Part shown: one piece after another, positions 1 to 8,188 of the stretch | Layout of the letters: each line of letters starts with the position of its first letter | How positions within the stretch are numbered: the first letter of the stretch is position 1 | Assembly: GCF_000167355.1 (NCBI RefSeq) | Contig: NZ_AAEW02000022.1 | Location: 1 to 41,946, forward strand | DNA from: Desulfuromonas acetoxidans DSM 684 | GTDB taxonomy: Bacteria; Desulfobacterota; Desulfuromonadia; Desulfuromonadales; Desulfuromonadaceae | DNA: 41,946 nt | Direction of reading: 5' to 3' | Notes under the pieces: generated by a model | What the model was told of the DNA's origin: nothing | What the model saw: the letters and a program-made list of their open reading frames with translations, nothing else | Databases searched by the model: none | Made by a program: the position numbers and the translations under genes

Positions 1-71
1 TTACGCGCAGCGGGTCACGCCTGCCATGCCCTGTGCCTGCTGTCGCCATCTCTTTTTGTGGAGGTTATACT

Positions 72-746
72 ATGCACCGTTTTCGTTTTGCTTTTATGTT
101 ACTGGCTATTGTTCTGATCTCGGGTTGTGGCGGCGGACGCCTTGCGACTCAGGATCCAACCATTGAGTCGGTGGCAATTGTCTCTTTTACCGTGAATAAT
201 TACGGCTTTTTCGGCCAGGGCCCCATCAATCAGCAGCTCATCAACGACAATATCAACAGCATGTTGAATGATACCGAGCAGATCCTCGCCAAACGCTGGT
301 CCATCAAACCGGTCAAGAGCTTCATTGATAATCCCGAGTATCAGACCCTGACCGTAGCCAATGCCAAACGTGGCTTGTCTTCACCAATAATCGACAACTG
401 CACCATGCCGATCTGCTCCGACAACCGCAATGCCATCGTTAAAGGGATTCTGACCACGGATCAGGCCAAACAACTGTGCGCATCCCTTGAGGTGGATGCC
501 GTACTGATGGTTTATTCGGAATGGACAATTGACACGGGGAAATTTGTGCCAACGGTCAAAGCCCTGACCAAAAACTGCTTTTCCATGTACGACAAAAACG
601 GCACCCGACTGCCTTACATGCGTAAAGATCTGCGTGGTGAGCGGGTGATCGGCGGTCCCTTTGCCGGAGTCCACATCAACGAAGGCACCATTGATCAGTG
701 GGTGACAGCTTACCACAAAAGTGTCACGGCTCTGTTTCAGCGTTAA
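72..746 (+). CDS. Small lipoprotein of unknown function
   Basis: A 224-residue protein with a lipoprotein signal: a basic N-terminus, a hydrophobic stretch and the lipobox LISGC with the lipidated cysteine at residue 19, followed by glycines. This predicts a membrane-anchored periplasmic protein. The start at 72 is chosen because GGAGG lies just upstream at 60-64 and because it places the signal peptide at the N-terminus; an in-frame ATG at 33 would add 13 residues before it. I do not recognise the family. The mature part has two closely spaced cysteines (NCTMPIC) and a further Cys near residue 170, so a disulfide is possible. It stands alone, convergent with the chemotaxis gene that follows. 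The function is unknown. Confidence 0.8.
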   Translation: MHRFRFAFMLLAIVLISGCGGGRLATQDPTIESVAIVSFTVNNYGFFGQGPINQQLINDNINSMLNDTEQILAKRWSIKPVKSFIDNPEYQTLTVANAKRGLSSPIIDNCTMPICSDNRNAIVKGILTTDQAKQLCASLEVDAVLMVYSEWTIDTGKFVPTVKALTKNCFSMYDKNGTRLPYMRKDLRGERVIGGPFAGVHINEGTIDQWVTAYHKSVTALFQR

Positions 747-860
747 GCAAAATACTGCTCATGCACTCTGCGCAACAGCGCGCCCCAGACCATTGCCGCT
801 TGTCACGACAGCCGTTGTGAAGCATGGACAGGCCGTGATGTGATCGCACGCTAAACAAAA

Positions 861-908
861 AAACGAGGCGACAAAGGAAATTCCTCTGTCGCCTCGTTTC
901 TTAATTTT
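861..908. terminator. Bidirectional intrinsic terminator
   Basis: The arms AAACGAGGCGACA and TGTCGCCTCGTTT (861-873 and 887-899) form a long perfect stem. It is followed by a T-rich run on the plus strand and preceded by an A-rich run that serves the minus strand. It sits between the convergent lipoprotein and mcp genes and probably stops both. Confidence 0.85.
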
Positions 909-932
909 TCCACCTGGCAACATCCGGCCAGG

Positions 933-2885
933 TTAATATTCTTCAAACTCATGATCAAGTGCGTCTTTTCCTGTTGCCATATCAAGCATTAATCCACCAG
1001 CCTCTTTTTGCGTCGGCTCGGCTTTTCGTGTCGGCATTACTTCCTTCAATGCTGGAGCCTTGGGCGAAACCGTTGGACTGACCAGGCGCTTTGCTGCGCT
1101 GGAATCGAGCTTAAAGAACGCTATAGATTCCTGTAATTGAGCCGCCTGGGCGTTGAGTTCCTCAGAAGTGGAGGCCATCTCTTCGGCAGCGGCCGCATTT
1201 TGCTGAATGACCTGATCAAGCTGCTGAATCGCCTTATTGACCTGGTCGGCACCGGCATCCTGTTCTTTGCTGGCCGCAGCAATCTCCTGAACCAGTTCTG
1301 CCGTGCGTTGAATATCAGGGACCATCTTAGCCAACATGTCTCCTGCATTCTCCGCCACCTCAACACTGCTGGAGGAAAGGTCGCTTATTTCTGCTGCTGC
1401 GCTTTGACTGCGTTCAGCCAGCTTGCGCACTTCCGAGGCCACCACAGCAAACCCTTTGCCATGCTCTCCAGCACGCGCCGCTTCAATCGCAGCATTAAGC
1501 GCCAGCAGGTTGGTCTGTCGGGCAATCTCCTCAATGATAGAGATCTTTTCGGCGATATCTTTCATCGCTTTCACGGTTTCCTGAACGGCCTCTCCCCCAC
1601 CTTTGGCATCCTGAGACGATTTAAGGGCAATCTTCTCGGTCTGCATGGCGTTGTCCGCATTTTGCTTGATATTGGCGGCCATCTGTTCCATGGAGGAAGA
1701 GGCTTCTTCGGCTGCAGCAGCCTGCTCGGTGGCGCCCTGACTCATCTCCTCAGAACTGGCCGACAGCTCCTGACTGCCTGATGCCACATTATTGGAGGCG
1801 GCGCGCACATCACCGACAATGGCTTTAAGCTGTTCGATCATCTCGTTGAGCGCCTTGGCCAGTTGTCCAACTTCATCTTTTTGGACAATATCCAGAGTCC
1901 TGGTCAGATCGCCTTCTGATAAGGCTTTGGCAAAATCCACCCCTTGCAGGATCGGTCGTGTTATTGCCCGTGTGATAAGAATGGCAATCAATAGTGCCAA
2001 AATCAGCGCGCCGGAACCGCACCCCAGCGCCATCTTCGAACGGGCGGCAATGTCTGCCGCCACAGCCTCTTCCTGAAGGTCTGATTCAGCTTCCATTTTT
2101 TTCAACAGATTTTCGACCAGTGGCTCAATCTGATGGATGGCAGTGCGCATTGTTTCAGTCACTTCTGCAACCGCGGCTTTCGCCTCGACAAGAGCCAGGA
2201 AGCTCTCCTGATATAGTTTGACATTGGCCACAGCCTTTGTCTTGACGCCCGCATCGGCGTCTGTCGCATTGATTGCATCAATGAAGATCGGAACATCGGT
2301 GGCAATCGCAGCAACATATTTATCCGCACCGCGCAGGAGATAATCTTTTTCATTTTTACGCAGCGTCAGGTAAAGAGCCTGAAGGGCGGGATTGTTCAAT
2401 TCTTCAGTCGTTTCCTCCACAGAATGTGCCGCATCTCTGAATTTTCCCTGCAAACCGCTTTTCTCATCCAAGCCCATCAAAACCCACCGATCAACGAGTT
2501 TAAAGAAGGCATTGCGGTAACTGGCAATCGCGTGATCAATTCTGTCCACGTTCTCAATGGTTTCGGTATTCCCCAGCTCCTTCTGAAGTTTTTTCAGACC
2601 GGATGTCTGTTCGACCATCTGCGCAAGAATTTTATCGACTTTCTCTTTGTACGTGATGTCTTTGCGCAACAGAAAGTCTTTTTCCGCTCGGCGTGAATTT
2701 AACATCAATCGATCAATATTTAACGTGGTTGTTTTCGACTTCTCAACATAGTGCAGAATTCGATCATAACTTTTCTGGCTGTAATTCAGGGTAACCTGAT
2801 AAACGCCAAGAGAGATCAGGAACAGAACAGATACACAAAAAAAACCTCCCCCGATCTTCATACCCAGCTTTAAATTTTTGAACAT
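933..2885 (-). CDS. Methyl-accepting chemotaxis protein with helical sensor domain
   Basis: A 650-residue transmembrane chemoreceptor. TM1 lies near residues 7-30. The periplasmic all-helical domain of about 250 residues carries two similar segments ([10 protein letters not shown] and [10 protein letters not shown]), which resembles the helical bimodular (HBM) type. TM2 lies near residues 285-308, followed by HAMP and a cytoplasmic signalling hairpin with the conserved tip [20 protein letters not shown]. The C-terminus ends in EFEEY, which fits the aromatic-x-x-aromatic pattern of CheR-docking pentapeptides. The start at 2885 is preferred because GGAGG precedes it; the longest reading frame would add 19 residues. 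The gene lies 49 bp downstream of cheW on the same strand, so the two are probably co-transcribed. HBM receptors often bind organic acids, but the ligand here is unknown. Confidence 0.93.
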   Translation of the reverse strand: MFKNLKLGMKIGGGFFCVSVLFLISLGVYQVTLNYSQKSYDRILHYVEKSKTTTLNIDRLMLNSRRAEKDFLLRKDITYKEKVDKILAQMVEQTSGLKKLQKELGNTETIENVDRIDHAIASYRNAFFKLVDRWVLMGLDEKSGLQGKFRDAAHSVEETTEELNNPALQALYLTLRKNEKDYLLRGADKYVAAIATDVPIFIDAINATDADAGVKTKAVANVKLYQESFLALVEAKAAVAEVTETMRTAIHQIEPLVENLLKKMEAESDLQEEAVAADIAARSKMALGCGSGALILALLIAILITRAITRPILQGVDFAKALSEGDLTRTLDIVQKDEVGQLAKALNEMIEQLKAIVGDVRAASNNVASGSQELSASSEEMSQGATEQAAAAEEASSSMEQMAANIKQNADNAMQTEKIALKSSQDAKGGGEAVQETVKAMKDIAEKISIIEEIARQTNLLALNAAIEAARAGEHGKGFAVVASEVRKLAERSQSAAAEISDLSSSSVEVAENAGDMLAKMVPDIQRTAELVQEIAAASKEQDAGADQVNKAIQQLDQVIQQNAAAAEEMASTSEELNAQAAQLQESIAFFKLDSSAAKRLVSPTVSPKAPALKEVMPTRKAEPTQKEAGGLMLDMATGKDALDHEFEEY

Positions 2886-2934
2886 CTCTGCCTCCACATA
2901 TCTATAGAGTGACGTATTCTGTGCCGAATTCGGT

Positions 2935-3417
2935 TTAATCAACCGCCTGAATCAACGTAATCTCATCCGCCGAAAACACCTTGTCAATATCAAGGATGAT
3001 AATAAACTCCTCATTGTGCTTTCCCATGCCCTGTATAAACGCAGTATCAAGATTGGTACCGATACGTGGTGGCGGTTCGATCTGATCAGGACCGATCTCA
3101 AGTACTTCCTGCACCGAATCAACCAGGGCACCAAGTATGCTTGGCTCACCATCCATCTCCACCTCAGTAATAATAATGCACGTATTCACCGTGGCTTCAG
3201 TCTCGCTCATGCTGAACTTAATCCGCATGTCGACCACAGGAACCACATTGCCGCGAAGATTGATTACACCGCGCATAAAAACAGGCGTCTGCGGCACTTT
3301 CGTAACATCGCTAAAATCGAGAACCTCTCGTACTTTGGCGATCCCCAAAGCAAAGACCTCATCATCAAGCTTGAAGGTCAAATACTGATTAATCTGTCCA
3401 AGATCGTCTGTATCCAT
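2935..3417 (-). CDS. cheW: CheW chemotaxis coupling protein
   Basis: A 160-residue CheW-domain protein that would link a chemoreceptor to the CheA kinase. Family features are visible: [22 protein letters not shown] at the N-terminus, [19 protein letters not shown] in the middle and [14 protein letters not shown] later. Length is normal for CheW. The start at 3417 has AAGGAG nine bases upstream; the longest reading frame adds 17 residues with no comparable ribosome-binding site. It is the first gene of a cheW-mcp pair. No cheA, cheR or cheB is in the window, so the pair probably feeds a pathway encoded elsewhere. Several central residues differ from E. coli CheW, as is common for paralogues dedicated to one receptor. 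Confidence 0.95.
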   Translation of the reverse strand: MDTDDLGQINQYLTFKLDDEVFALGIAKVREVLDFSDVTKVPQTPVFMRGVINLRGNVVPVVDMRIKFSMSETEATVNTCIIITEVEMDGEPSILGALVDSVQEVLEIGPDQIEPPPRIGTNLDTAFIQGMGKHNEEFIIILDIDKVFSADEITLIQAVD

Positions 3418-4010
3418 CAACGCGCTCTCCTTTCTTCTTGCCAAGCCAATGGTTTTCTCTGGCCTCACAGTTCCTTAACGAACGTTGCAGTCAGCAACAA
3501 AAAACGATTGTTCATTTTACAGATCACAACGATGAATTCAGTCGTTCCCCTGCTTCCATTCGTTGCTATGGAGATCTGCTGTGGCTCGGACACCCTGAAA
3601 AACCGCACAAGATAATCACAAAATTAAAACAAAACAATCTCGCGAGGAACCAACAACAGCTTTAACTTATTACGACAAAAACATAAATCATCAAACGACA
3701 CAGATCACAGTGAACATCGAGGCATCGCAACGAAAACGATAGACTCCTGTCAGTTCAATCAGTTGCCTGTATTGAGTAAGAAAAAAACTCCTCATAAAAC
3801 TTGACCAGATACCTCAAAAAGTCAAATATTCTAACAGTAAACTTACAAAACTTATTAGCACGCGCATTTCTTAACGACTACCACTATTAGCTGCCGCAAA
3901 CAGTAAGGCAAACACCCCAACCCTTGCCTTATAAGGGTTATTTCACCCGCAACATCCTTTAGCATATGAAAAAGGTCAAAACGACCTTAAAGCCCAAAAT
4001 GCCTCAAACA
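3418..4010. other. Gene-free A+T-rich intergenic region
   Basis: About 590 bases between the cheW start and the nrdG terminator. I see no convincing open reading frame, tRNA or riboswitch. Two short inverted repeats are visible: AAGGTC/GACCTT near 3972-3988 and AACCCTT/AAGGGTT near 3927-3947. The cheW promoter must lie here on the minus strand, but I see only weak -35/-10 matches. Confidence 0.5.
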
Positions 4011-4049
4011 AAAAAAGAGGTATTGCCCATCGGCAACACCTCTTTTTTT
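4011..4049 (-). terminator. Intrinsic terminator of the nrd operon
   Basis: The stem pairs AAAGAGGT-TTGCC with GGCAA-ACCTCTTT around a CATC loop with one mismatch or bulge, and a run of seven T's follows on the minus strand. It lies just past the nrdG stop codon. The A/T runs are symmetrical, so it could act on both strands. Confidence 0.85.
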
Positions 4050-4072
4050 GATCAATATCAATACAGACCGAG

Positions 4073-4768
4073 TTATAACCCGCGTAGCTCCACCTGTTGC
4101 ACATGAGTTCGGACTACGTCGGCATAGCTATGCAACACCTGAGGAGAAAACACACCACATTGCTGCATGGCGGCATCCATAGCGTGCTCGGCAACATATT
4201 GCTGTAAAATCCAGCGTCGTCCGCCGTCAAGCAACTTGGCCATATTCCGAATATCTTTTTCTTCGACCAACCCCGGAACGCAGGTGGTGCGAAACTCGTA
4301 CTCCACATCCCCGCTTAACAATAGATCGACGGTTTTCTTCAACTCGCCCAACGCCACTGGTCGGTGATGCAATTCACCATAACGCTCTGGTGAAGTCTTC
4401 ACATCGAGGGCCACATAATCGAGCAACTGCTGCTCCATCAGCCGTGCCACCACATCGGGGCGCAGACCATTGGTATCGAGCTTGACGGCCAGGCCCATCT
4501 GTTTGATCTGTGACAAGGTTGACGACAATGTGGGAGCCAGGGTGGGCTCTCCTCCGGAAATCACCACGCCGTCGATAAAACCAAGGCGCTGCTGCAACGC
4601 ATCGAGCAACGCTTCAACAGGCATATCGGGATATTGATCGAAATCGTCAATCAAGGTGGGATTGTGACAAAAACCGCAGCTCAGATTGCACCCGCCGTAA
4701 AACACCAGCGAGGCAATCCGACCTGGAAAATCAAGGACACTGGTGCCCTGAAAACCTTTAATACCCAC
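4073..4768 (-). CDS. nrdG: Anaerobic ribonucleotide reductase activase (radical SAM)
   Basis: A 231-residue radical SAM enzyme expected to cleave S-adenosylmethionine and place the glycyl radical on class III ribonucleotide reductase. The [4Fe-4S] motif CNLSCGFC (CxxxCxxC) is near residues 27-34, followed by a glycine-rich SAM segment (ISGGEPTL). The layout matches the TIGR02495-type NrdG family. The start codon is GTG at 4768, chosen because it begins the conserved MGIKGFQGTSVLDFPG N-terminus. The gene begins five bases after the stop of the 46-residue glycyl-radical ORF and is the last gene of the nrd operon. Other radical SAM activases share the fold, but the operon context makes NrdG by far the best assignment. 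Confidence 0.93.
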   Translation of the reverse strand: MGIKGFQGTSVLDFPGRIASLVFYGGCNLSCGFCHNPTLIDDFDQYPDMPVEALLDALQQRLGFIDGVVISGGEPTLAPTLSSTLSQIKQMGLAVKLDTNGLRPDVVARLMEQQLLDYVALDVKTSPERYGELHHRPVALGELKKTVDLLLSGDVEYEFRTTCVPGLVEEKDIRNMAKLLDGGRRWILQQYVAEHAMDAAMQQCGVFSPQVLHSYADVVRTHVQQVELRGL

Positions 4769-4773
4769 GAAAA

Positions 4774-4914
4774 TTACTTCTCGCTGCTTTGTACCGCGTA
4801 TTCACGCCGCTGGGTAAATTCCTCCTGCTTCCCTTTATTCCATTGCTGTACAGGACGAAAAAAACCACACACACGAGAGTACACTTCCGTTTTCTGCTGA
4901 CACTTGCTGGACAT
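4774..4914 (-). CDS. 46-residue glycyl-radical fragment of class III ribonucleotide reductase
   Basis: A very short ORF that encodes what is normally the C-terminal tail of NrdD. It holds the glycyl-radical signature YSRVCGFFRPV with the presumed radical glycine at residue 17, then QQWNKGKQEEF, a typical NrdD ending. It has its own strong ribosome-binding site (AAGGAGG, 6 bases before the ATG). It lies 27 bases after the nrdD stop and five bases before nrdG. It is in the same reading frame as nrdD, separated by one TAA and nine sense codons, so the catalytic radical domain appears to be made as a separate peptide. Rare readthrough of the TAA could also give a fused protein of normal length. 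Its identity as an NrdD C-terminus is clear; how it assembles with the main chain is inference. Confidence 0.9.
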   Translation of the reverse strand: MSSKCQQKTEVYSRVCGFFRPVQQWNKGKQEEFTQRREYAVQSSEK

Positions 4915-4941
4915 GAAACCTCCTTGTTGACCTGAGTCTGA

Positions 4942-6930
4942 TTAGGCCGCCTGATCGTTATGGTCGTGCGGGCAGGAAAAATGTTCACCGGCAATGTAGC
5001 CATGCACCGGACAGATGGTAAAAGTCGGACTGAGAGTGAAATACGGCAGATGGAAGTTTTCGGCGATGCGTTTGACCAACAACCGGGCACTACGCCAATC
5101 ATCAAGCCGTTCCCCGAGGAAACCGTGGAACACCGTACCACCGGTGTAACGGGTCTGCAGACCATCCTGATGTTGCAGAGCTTCGAAAATATCGTCCGTG
5201 GTTCCAACGGGTAGCTGAGTCGAGTTGGTGTAATAGGGCTGCTCTGTTCCTGCGGTAAGAATATCCGGGAACTGCGTCTTATCGCGTTGCGCCAACCGGA
5301 AGCTGGTTCCCTCGGCCGGTGTGGCTTCGAGATTGTAAAGTTGGCCGGTCTCTTCCTGGAACGCCTCAAGCTGCTTGCGCATGAATTCGAGGGTCTCTTC
5401 GGCGAACTGCGCCCCCTCAGGTTGATCGATGCCACAACCGATGAGATTTTGTGCCGCCTCGTTCATGCCGATCAGACCAATGGTCGAAAAGTGGTTATCC
5501 CAATAACGACCGCTACGCTCACGGATGGCACTGAGGTAATAGCGACTGTAGGGATACAGCCCCTCTTCGGTAAAGCGCTCCAATTGCTTGCGTTTGATGT
5601 CCAAAGACTCAGCGGCCAGTTTCATCAGATCGGAGATTCGTTCGAAAAAGCTCTGTTTATCATCAGCTACGTAGGCAGCACGCGGTAGATTAAGTGTTAC
5701 CACGCCGGTAGAACCGGTCAGCGGATTGGAACCAAACAGACCGCCGCCACGACGCCGCAGCTCGCGGTTATCAAGGCGCAAACGACAGCACATGGAACGG
5801 GCATCCTCCGGATCCATGTCAGAATTGATGAAATTGCTGAAATAGGGGGTCCCGTATTTGGCGGTCATCTCCCAGACACTCTGCAAACGGTCGCTCTCCC
5901 AATCAAGGTCGGCGGTGATGTTATAAGTGGGGATCGGAAAGGTAAAAATACGCCCTGAAGCATCCCCTTCCATCATCACCTCGCAAAAGGCACGGTTGAA
6001 CAGATCCATCTCATGCTGGAACTCGCCATAGATTTCCTGCTGCATCTCGCCACCAATGATCACCCCTTCGTGGGCCATATTACGTGGCGGCGTCAAGTCG
6101 AGCGTGATGTTGGTGAACGGTGTCTGGAAGCCGACGCGAGTCGGCACGTTCATGTTGAAGATAAACTCCTGAATCGATTGACGCACGTCTTCATAACTGA
6201 GATTGTCGTAGCGGATAAACGGTGCCAGCAAGGTATCAAAACTGGCAAACGCCTGAGCACCGGCCGCCTCACCCTGCAAGGTATAGAAAAAATTAACCGC
6301 CTGGCCAAGTGCGGTGCGAAAATGCTTGGCTGGACCACTTTGGACCTTACCGTAGGCACCCGTGAAGCCCTGCATCAACAGGTCTTTCAAATCCCAGCCA
6401 CAGCAGTACACAGACAACATGCCGAGATCATGGATATGGAAATCGCCCTGCTTGTGGGCTGCGGAAATCCGCTCGGGATAAATCTTATTCAACCAGTAGT
6501 TGCTGGTAATATTGGAGGCAATGTGGTTATTAAGCCCTTGCAGGGAGTAGCCCATATTGGCATTTTCCTTGACGCGCCAATCCTCCTGAGTCAGGTAGGA
6601 ATCAATCGCATCAATGGATTCCTGCATAAACGATTTGGTCGCTCTGAGCTGCTCGTGCTGACGGCGATAAAGGATATACGCTTTTGCCGTCTGGGCATGG
6701 CCACTTTCGATGAGCTGCTTTTCAACCAGGTCCTGCACATTCTCTACGGTAGGCGCCCGATCATCTTTGTAGATGATCTCGAGAATCCCGACCACCTGGC
6801 GGGTGATCTCTTCAGCTTTGGTCATGTCCTGACCACCAACTGCACGAACCGCTTTCTTGATGGCTTCAGAGATTTTTCCTTCCTCAAAAGCCGCCAGCCT
6901 CCCGTCCCGCTTGCGAATGTATTCCAGCAC
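4942..6930 (-). CDS. nrdD: Anaerobic ribonucleoside-triphosphate reductase, main chain lacking the glycyl-radical tail
   Basis: A 662-residue class III ribonucleotide reductase that would make deoxynucleotides without oxygen. An ATP-cone allosteric domain (YIRKRDGRLAAFEEGKI onward) occupies roughly residues 1-95. The glycyl-radical-enzyme barrel follows, with MCCRLRLDNRELRRRGGG and GSTGVVTLNLPR in the middle. The chain ends soon after the zinc-site segment CPVHGY and FSCPHD, with cysteines at 640 and 653, and has no RVxGY glycyl-radical motif. That motif is on the next ORF. A GTG start at 6930 is preferred because AAAGGAGAG lies directly upstream; ATG codons at 6951 and 7008 would place this site inside the gene. 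It is the first gene of the nrdD-radical peptide-nrdG operon. Confidence 0.92.
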   Translation of the reverse strand: MLEYIRKRDGRLAAFEEGKISEAIKKAVRAVGGQDMTKAEEITRQVVGILEIIYKDDRAPTVENVQDLVEKQLIESGHAQTAKAYILYRRQHEQLRATKSFMQESIDAIDSYLTQEDWRVKENANMGYSLQGLNNHIASNITSNYWLNKIYPERISAAHKQGDFHIHDLGMLSVYCCGWDLKDLLMQGFTGAYGKVQSGPAKHFRTALGQAVNFFYTLQGEAAGAQAFASFDTLLAPFIRYDNLSYEDVRQSIQEFIFNMNVPTRVGFQTPFTNITLDLTPPRNMAHEGVIIGGEMQQEIYGEFQHEMDLFNRAFCEVMMEGDASGRIFTFPIPTYNITADLDWESDRLQSVWEMTAKYGTPYFSNFINSDMDPEDARSMCCRLRLDNRELRRRGGGLFGSNPLTGSTGVVTLNLPRAAYVADDKQSFFERISDLMKLAAESLDIKRKQLERFTEEGLYPYSRYYLSAIRERSGRYWDNHFSTIGLIGMNEAAQNLIGCGIDQPEGAQFAEETLEFMRKQLEAFQEETGQLYNLEATPAEGTSFRLAQRDKTQFPDILTAGTEQPYYTNSTQLPVGTTDDIFEALQHQDGLQTRYTGGTVFHGFLGERLDDWRSARLLVKRIAENFHLPYFTLSPTFTICPVHGYIAGEHFSCPHDHNDQAA

Positions 6931-7004
6931 CGCTCTCTCCTTTGAATGCATAAAACTCAACGAAGAAAAAATTAACATAGCAGGATCAGACGAGACAAGG
7001 AAAA

Positions 7005-7052
7005 ACACTAGATGTAGAGATTAATTCAAAACAGACCTACAACATGTTGTTC
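7005..7052. promoter_or_regulatory. Candidate NrdR box pair upstream of nrdD
   Basis: Two imperfect palindromes, ACACTAGATGTAGAGA (7005-7020) and CTACAACATGTTGTTC (7037-7052), have centres exactly 32 bp apart. NrdR repressors bind paired 16-bp boxes (consensus near acaCwAtATAtwGtgt) about three helical turns apart upstream of ribonucleotide reductase genes. The match is partial, and spacing plus location are the strongest support. Confidence 0.5.
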
Positions 7053-7071
7053 ATTAACCTGTGAGCAACAC

Positions 7072-7080
7072 TGTGGATAA
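7072..7080 (-). promoter_or_regulatory. Perfect DnaA box upstream of nrdD
   Basis: TGTGGATAA is the exact complement of the DnaA consensus TTATCCACA. A weaker look-alike (TTTCCACA) lies 20 bases away. DnaA is known to bind the nrdAB promoter in E. coli, so a link between replication and this operon is possible. A single 9-mer can also arise by chance. Confidence 0.4.
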
Positions 7081-7104
7081 GGTGGCAAAGCTGGTAAATT
7101 TCCA

Positions 7105-7133
7105 CAAAAAAATACCGGGACCAATGGTCCCGG
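7105..7133 (-). terminator. Intrinsic terminator of the small membrane-protein gene
   Basis: The perfect 8-bp stem CCGGGACC/GGTCCCGG (7115-7122 and 7126-7133) has an AAT loop and is followed on the minus strand by TATTTTTTT. It ends the transcript of the gene at 7248-7487. Confidence 0.9.
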
Positions 7134-7247
7134 CACACGACAACAGATAGAAATTAATGGTGATTTTTGGCGAGGCAGAACCGGGATTGCAGACACCTGT
7201 CTAATGCGGCATTCCAGGCGATCGTCCTCAAGGTATTATACCCTGCA

Positions 7248-7487
7248 TCACATCACATGATCATTGGGTCGCGTCGCTCCTTTTCTCGCTTCGTTGCGGG
7301 AAAACAGTCCCCGGAGGACTCCGATCGTCAAAACGATCCCGGGGATGAGCTGGGAGACGATGAACAGTGCCAGGAATCCGATAAAAAACCAAACAAGCAG
7401 ACCAGCGTCCCCCCCAGAAGCCATTGAGCCTGCGTAAGTCGGCGTTGCAGTAACTGCAACCAATATCAGCATCAAAACACCTTTCAT
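7248..7487 (-). CDS. Small membrane protein, apparent sigma-54 regulon member
   Basis: A 79-residue protein I do not recognise. Residues 1-19 look like a signal peptide or first membrane segment ending at TYA. A glycine/serine patch and a second strongly hydrophobic segment follow (about residues 28-60, LLVWFFIGFLALFIV then LIPGIVLTIGVL), and the basic tail faces the cytoplasm. The start at 7487 has AGGAGGGG four bases upstream, while the longest reading frame adds six residues without such a site. It is a single-gene unit with its own terminator at 7105-7133. Upstream are a well-formed sigma-54 element and two 21-bp palindromes in the same arrangement as the cbcA promoter. This suggests a role tied to low-potential respiration, perhaps as a small partner of an inner-membrane bc complex. 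That role is inference. Confidence 0.8.
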   Translation of the reverse strand: MKGVLMLILVAVTATPTYAGSMASGGDAGLLVWFFIGFLALFIVSQLIPGIVLTIGVLRGLFSRNEARKGATRPNDHVM

Positions 7488-7545
7488 CGTCCCCTCCTGC
7501 ATCATGCAACGACCTGAATGATCAGATCACATGATATAGATCATT

Positions 7546-7561
7546 TGCAGGGAAGATGCCA
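7546..7561 (-). promoter_or_regulatory. Sigma-54 (RpoN) -24/-12 promoter
   Basis: The minus strand reads TGGCATCTTCCCTGCA, close to the consensus TGGCACG-N4-TTGCW, with the invariant GG and GC separated by exactly ten bases. The predicted start of transcription is near 7535, leaving a leader of about 48 bases before the ATG at 7487. The nearer palindrome is centred about 121 bp upstream. Confidence 0.75.
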
Positions 7562-7645
7562 AAGAGTGTAAAAGATCACAAGACCGCGATATTACGTATA
7601 CAGCATCTTGCCATCCCTCTCTGCTCAAGGCGCATAATCTGACAA

Positions 7646-7666
7646 GTGTATAAAAACACTATGCAG
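7646..7666. promoter_or_regulatory. 21-bp palindromic operator, proximal copy
   Basis: Half-sites GTGTATA and TATGCAG are separated by seven bases, matching CTGTATA-N7-TATACAG. The centre is about 121 bp upstream of the predicted sigma-54 start, a usual distance for an enhancer-binding protein. Confidence 0.7.
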
Positions 7667-7747
7667 TTCAGCGGCAACAATCGAAGACCAATACAAACCA
7701 CGCCCAGTTAACTCTATGGTTTATCGACTATTTTTTTAGCCTTGCGC

Positions 7748-7768
7748 GTGTATAACTTTTCTATACAT
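7748..7768. promoter_or_regulatory. 21-bp palindromic operator, distal copy
   Basis: Half-sites GTGTATA and TATACAT are separated by seven bases. The copy lies 102 bp from the proximal one and about 223 bp upstream of the predicted start. It could also affect the divergent gene at 7864. Confidence 0.7.
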
Positions 7769-7863
7769 AGATAAAATCTTTAAAAAACAGCACGTTAGAA
7801 GGAAACAAAACTGCTCATCGTGTATACTGGATAAACAATGGAATCAGAGCTACAGGAGGGATC

Positions 7864-8148
7864 ATGGAAGAACAACGCTTTGATGAGCAACTCAAACAGA
7901 TTCGCCACAAGCGCATGCAGTTGTGGGCGGTTTTTATCAGTTATCTGCCGATGATCGGCATCACCCTGTCTGTTTCAGAAGGGAATCTTGCTCCAGCGAT
8001 GGTGTGCATCATATGGATTATTCTGGCAGCGATCGGCGGAATGCGTGTCAGTTTCAGCCGTTGCCCGCGGTGTGGCAACCTGTTTCACATGCGCGGCGCC
8101 GGCACCTCATGGGGACGCCGTTGCCGCCATTGTCAGTTATCGCTCTGA
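7864..8148 (+). CDS. Small membrane protein with C-terminal zinc ribbon
   Basis: A 94-residue protein with a charged N-terminal helix, two hydrophobic segments (about residues 20-37 and 42-62) and a C-terminal four-cysteine knuckle (CPRCG and CRHC, separated by 17 residues) that should bind zinc. The ribosome-binding site AGGAGGG precedes the ATG. I do not recognise a named family; short membrane proteins with zinc ribbons are common and mostly uncharacterised. It is transcribed away from the sigma-54-controlled small membrane protein and ends 40 bp from the convergent gene at 8189. There is no clear terminator after it. The reading frame looks genuine because of the strong ribosome-binding site and the paired cysteines. 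Confidence 0.8.
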   Translation: MEEQRFDEQLKQIRHKRMQLWAVFISYLPMIGITLSVSEGNLAPAMVCIIWIILAAIGGMRVSFSRCPRCGNLFHMRGAGTSWGRRCRHCQLSL

Positions 8149-8188
8149 CAGGCTTTAAAATGGCAAAGGAACAGCAAAGAAAACACGC

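Larger units (their letters stand above)
7488..7863. other. Divergent control region with sigma-54 element and paired palindromes
   Basis: A 376-bp gap between divergent small membrane-protein genes. On the minus strand it holds the sigma-54 element at 7546-7561 and palindromes at 7646-7666 and 7748-7768. On the plus strand a TATACT hexamer at 7823-7828 could be the -10 box of the gene at 7864, but no good -35 is spaced 16-18 bp before it. Half-site-like CTGTATA (complement) occurs at 7589-7595. Confidence 0.6.

Noticed and set aside
1-71. The end of an upstream gene at the window edge
   Set aside because: No frame on either strand through these 71 bases shows recognisable coding character.
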